This document shows positions 61,521 through 63,958 of a stretch of 63,958 nucleotides of DNA, piece after piece (position 1 is the first letter of the stretch; each line of letters begins with the position of its first letter). The position numbers were made by a program, and so were the translations under genes. The notes below the pieces were generated by a model. The model searched no databases. It saw nothing but the letters and a program-made list of their open reading frames with translations, and was not told the origin of the DNA. Source of the stretch: Microvirga massiliensis (lineage in GTDB: Bacteria > Pseudomonadota > Alphaproteobacteria > Rhizobiales > Beijerinckiaceae); assembly GCF_001006805.1 (NCBI RefSeq), contig NZ_LN811351.1, positions 1 through 63,958 on the forward strand, read 5' to 3'.

Positions 61521-62527
61521 CACGAGGGTAGAGCAAGAATGCCCGCGCGGCCGTCCTGTGCCCCGAAGGCGAAGTGCTTGCCGGACTTGTCCCAGGCCAT
61601 AGCCGTGATGCCGCTGCCGGGGACGGCTTGGCGCACGAGGAGTTCCGCGGCATCCGTGAGGCGAACCAGCAGCACGCAGCCATCCTCGTAGCCCACAGCC
61701 AGGATGAGAGTGTTGGGGTGGAACGCGACCTGGGTCACCTTGGCGGGCCGCACGCCGCATTCCCGGGGCTGCTTGCCCATGGGGCCTTCCTTGCTCTCGA
61801 AAGGCCAGATGATGGCGGCTTCGGCCCCGGAGGTCGCGAGCCATTTGCCGTCTCCCGACCAGGAGAGCGAGCGCGTTTTCGACGGATAGCCGCTCATCCG
61901 CATGTGGCCGCGGTCGGGCTGCAGCCGCCATCCGTGCAGGGCGTTCTCCTGCATGGATGTCACCACGAAGCGGCCATCCGGAGACCACGTGATGTCGAGA
62001 TGGGAGCCCTTCCACTCGAGCAGGTCGGGCTTCGTCTCGAGATTCGGATACCAGAGAGTGCTGCCGCCGTAATGCGCGATCGCGAGGCGATAGCCCTTCG
62101 GCGCGAAGCATAGGCCGCGCGCCGTGCTCGCGACCTCGAGGGACTTTTCTCGCCCCTTCTCGTCACGAGCCGTGACGCGCCGTCCGGCCGCGAACGCGAC
62201 GGCCCCATTCGCCGCGATGGCGATCGCATCGATCCAGGCGCCCTTCGCTTCCGTGAGGGTCTCCGTCGATCCATCCGCGCGTGTGACGGCGACTCGCCCA
62301 TCGTCTCCGCCCGTGATGAGCCGTTTCCCGTCGGAGCCCGCGACGAGCACCGCGCCATCGGGATGCGCGGCGATGCGTTGGATCTCTTCGCCTCTCGCAA
62401 GGGCGACGGAACCGTCACCGAGCGCGAAACCCGGCGTGTCGCCGAGCCAGGCGACTGTCGTGACATGAGCCTCGAGAGAAAGTCCGACGACTTGCTGGGT
62501 GAGAGAAGGAGCGGTACTGGCCGTCAT
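61520..62527 (-). CDS. WD40 repeat protein
   Basis: A 335-residue beta-propeller made of about seven blades. Blade ends are seen as ITGGDDGRVAVTR, DITWSPDGRFVVTSMQENALHGW, SLSWSGDGKWLATSGAEAAIIW and AMAWDKSGKHFAFGAQDGRAGI. It has no signal peptide and should act as a cytosolic interaction platform. It lies between a CobW GTPase (27-base gap upstream) and a small cysteine protein (one-base overlap downstream). This trio suggests a role in metal delivery, but the function is not known. Confidence 0.88.
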   Translation of the reverse strand: MTASTAPSLTQQVVGLSLEAHVTTVAWLGDTPGFALGDGSVALARGEEIQRIAAHPDGAVLVAGSDGKRLITGGDDGRVAVTRADGSTETLTEAKGAWIDAIAIAANGAVAFAAGRRVTARDEKGREKSLEVASTARGLCFAPKGYRLAIAHYGGSTLWYPNLETKPDLLEWKGSHLDITWSPDGRFVVTSMQENALHGWRLQPDRGHMRMSGYPSKTRSLSWSGDGKWLATSGAEAAIIWPFESKEGPMGKQPRECGVRPAKVTQVAFHPNTLILAVGYEDGCVLLVRLTDAAELLVRQAVPGSGITAMAWDKSGKHFAFGAQDGRAGILALPS

Positions 62528-62554
62528 GATGTGCCTATTCTCGGCATGCCCTGG

Positions 62555-63517
62555 TCACGCCGCGCAAGCCAGGAACTCTGTACGGATCTTGTCGGTGTCG
62601 AGGTCGCGGCCGATGAACACCACGCGTGATACACGGTCCTCGTCGGCACGCCATTCGCGCTGAAGATCGCCATCGAGAATCATGTGGACGCCCTGGAATA
62701 CGAAGCGCCGCGGCTCGTCCGGGAAGGCGACGATGCCCTTGCACCGGAGAATGTTGGGGCCCTCGCGCTGCGTGAGATCGGAGATCCACGGCATGAAGCG
62801 CTCGGGGTCGATATCGCCCTCGTGCTTCACCGAAATCGACTGCATGTCCTCGTCGTGATGGTGATGGTGCCCTTCTTCGAGAAACTCGGGCTCCAGCGCG
62901 ATGATGCGGTCGAGATCGAACGCATTGCGATCGAGGACCTCGCTGATCGGCAAGGCGCAATGATCCGTGCGATGGATGCGTGCATAGGGATTGATCGCGC
63001 GGATGCGTTCCTCGACGCCCTTGAGCTCGTCTTCTGAGACGAGATCGATCTTGTTCAGGACGATGACGTCCGCAAAGGCGATCTGGTTTTTCGCCTCCGG
63101 CGCATCCGCAAGACGGTCCGAGAGCCATTTCGCATCGGCGACCGTCACCACCGCATCGAGCTTCGCGATGTCGGCCACGTCCTGGTCCATGAAGAACGTC
63201 TGGGCCACCGGTGCAGGATCGGCCAGACCGGTTGTCTCCACGATGATCGCGTCGAAGCGGCCTTTCCGCTTCATGAGGCCGTCGAGAATGCGGATCAAGT
63301 CTCCGCGCACGGTGCAGCAGATGCACCCGTTGTTCATCTCGAAGACTTCCTCGTCGGCTCCAACCACCAGATCGTTGTCGATTCCGATCTCGCCGAATTC
63401 GTTCACGACCACGGCATAGCGCTTGCCATGCGGTTCGGAGAGGATCCGGTTGAGCAGGGTCGTCTTGCCGGCGCCGAGATAGCCGGTGAGGACCGTGACA
63501 GGAATCTTGTCGGACAT
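62555..63517 (-). CDS. CobW/COG0523 family GTPase (metal chaperone)
   Basis: A 320-residue G3E GTPase that delivers a metal (zinc, or cobalt in B12 synthesis). The P-loop is [14 protein letters not shown], the metal motif is [10 protein letters not shown] (CxCC), the Mg2+ site is ETTGLADP, and the guanine-specificity motif is LNKIDL. A histidine run in [11 protein letters not shown] (about 237-247) is typical of the zinc-handling members. The C-terminal CobW domain follows. ATG at 63517 ([10 protein letters not shown]) is used; a longer frame adds an unrelated extension. It heads the operon with the WD40 and small cysteine genes. Confidence 0.9.
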   Translation of the reverse strand: MSDKIPVTVLTGYLGAGKTTLLNRILSEPHGKRYAVVVNEFGEIGIDNDLVVGADEEVFEMNNGCICCTVRGDLIRILDGLMKRKGRFDAIIVETTGLADPAPVAQTFFMDQDVADIAKLDAVVTVADAKWLSDRLADAPEAKNQIAFADVIVLNKIDLVSEDELKGVEERIRAINPYARIHRTDHCALPISEVLDRNAFDLDRIIALEPEFLEEGHHHHHDEDMQSISVKHEGDIDPERFMPWISDLTQREGPNILRCKGIVAFPDEPRRFVFQGVHMILDGDLQREWRADEDRVSRVVFIGRDLDTDKIRTEFLACAA

Positions 63518-63790
63518 CGTGCTGCGTTCCTGGGGTTCAGGCGGAGGAATCGGGTGGGCGCCCACGGGATTCGGGCGCAATGCTGATGGCCCTAATATTG
63601 TAGCGGCTCATGTCAATGTAAGTGCTCCGGCCGACCCTCCGAGGGTCGGGAGTGAGCCAGGCTGCCGATCCGGATGGGCAGCAGGGCTGCCTCGCATCGG
63701 GTGAGGAAGACAGGGTGGGGTCGCCTGTTAATACATGGTTAATGTCGGATCCGGGTTCATTAGCTCTGGAATGACACACCAAAACGTGAG
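63518..63790. other. Upstream region of the CobW operon
   Basis: About 270 bases without a recognisable gene. It should hold the CobW promoter. I looked for a Zur-type AT-rich palindrome and found none that is convincing. The part beyond 63720 becomes clearly less GC-rich. Confidence 0.4.
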
Positions 63791-63958
63791 TTGTTTCTGA
63801 TTCAGGGGATCTTCGGCACAGCTGCAATACTTCAGATAATCCTGGCGGAGTTCACGAAATTCATTGATCCAGCACGGAATGCCCCCGATAAGGCGTCGAA
63901 TCATCGAAAATTGGTCTGGGGAATGGGTTTGATCATCAATCCGAGGGGTACGAGCGGG
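63791..63958 (+). CDS. Possible partial ORF running off the window end
   Basis: From a TTG at 63791 a frame stays open for 56 codons to the end of the window. It reads LFLIQGIFGTAAILQIILAE at first, which could be a membrane helix, then a polar stretch. The frame is open back to a TAG at 63761-63763. There is no clear ribosome binding site and the region is AT-richer than real genes here. It may be a gene truncated by the window edge or chance. Confidence 0.2.
   Translation, partial: MFLIQGIFGTAAILQIILAEFTKFIDPARNAPDKASNHRKLVWGMGLIINPRGTSG

Noticed and set aside
63518..63790. A Zur box upstream of the CobW gene
   Set aside because: No palindrome resembling the alphaproteobacterial Zur site (AT-rich ATGTTATAACAT type) is present; the only AT-rich patch, TAATATTGTAG, is not symmetric.

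Overview
The window looks like chromosomal DNA of a free-living, metabolically versatile alphaproteobacterium, most likely of the order Hyphomicrobiales (Rhizobiales). The evidence is high GC, an initiator tRNA with an A29-U41 pair, homospermidine synthase beside a type III ornithine decarboxylase, a DUF2336 protein, an O-succinylhomoserine sulfhydrylase (MetZ), many substrate-binding-protein transporters, and a dispersed palindromic intergenic repeat seen about ten times. I cannot name a genus. I found no insertion sequence, prophage, CRISPR array or replication origin.

Layout. 0-5 kb: tRNA-fMet with a terminator-like hairpin, then three unconnected genes (a SAM methyltransferase, a GMC flavoprotein and a secreted RTX calcium-binding protein) that are less GC-rich than the rest. 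5-11 kb: a DUF2336 protein and a TetR-MFP-RND efflux operon whose operator lies inside a 10-codon leader ORF. 11-31 kb: acid-sugar catabolism. This holds a KDPG aldolase, two IlvD/Edd dehydratases, a PEP mutase/isocitrate lyase-family protein, an SDR, and a divergent GntR-controlled block. The minus arm of that block is GntR, OtnC, OtnK and a COG4091 dehydrogenase-SAF protein. The plus arm is PdxA2, a TctCBA tripartite tricarboxylate transporter, an arabonate dehydratase-like protein and a KDA dehydratase-like protein. A 2-hydroxyacid dehydrogenase follows. The chemistry points to C4/C5 sugar acids ending in DHAP, 2-oxoglutarate semialdehyde or pyruvate.

31-40 kb: DMT transporter, MarR, then a divergent catabolic cluster for an unknown, probably nitrogen-containing ring compound. 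One arm is an NMT1-type ABC importer, a cytosine deaminase-like amidohydrolase, a GlcD-type FAD oxidase and a flavodoxin-fold reductase. The other arm is a RidA-like protein and a creatininase-family hydrolase. This is my best candidate for an undescribed system. 40-47 kb: periplasmic glucan protein OpgG, then polyamine genes (ornithine decarboxylase behind a ~500-nt structured leader, GNAT, homospermidine synthase), OsmC and a sulfurtransferase. 47-51 kb: an AaeA/DUF1656/FUSC aromatic-acid efflux operon. 51-56.3 kb: a LivHMGF branched-chain-type importer with a convergent binding protein. 56.4-61 kb: metZ and, divergently, a Tat-dependent NMT1-type ABC importer ending in a DsrE-like protein, probably sulfur-related. 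61-63.5 kb: CobW GTPase, WD40 protein and a small Cys-containing protein in one operon.
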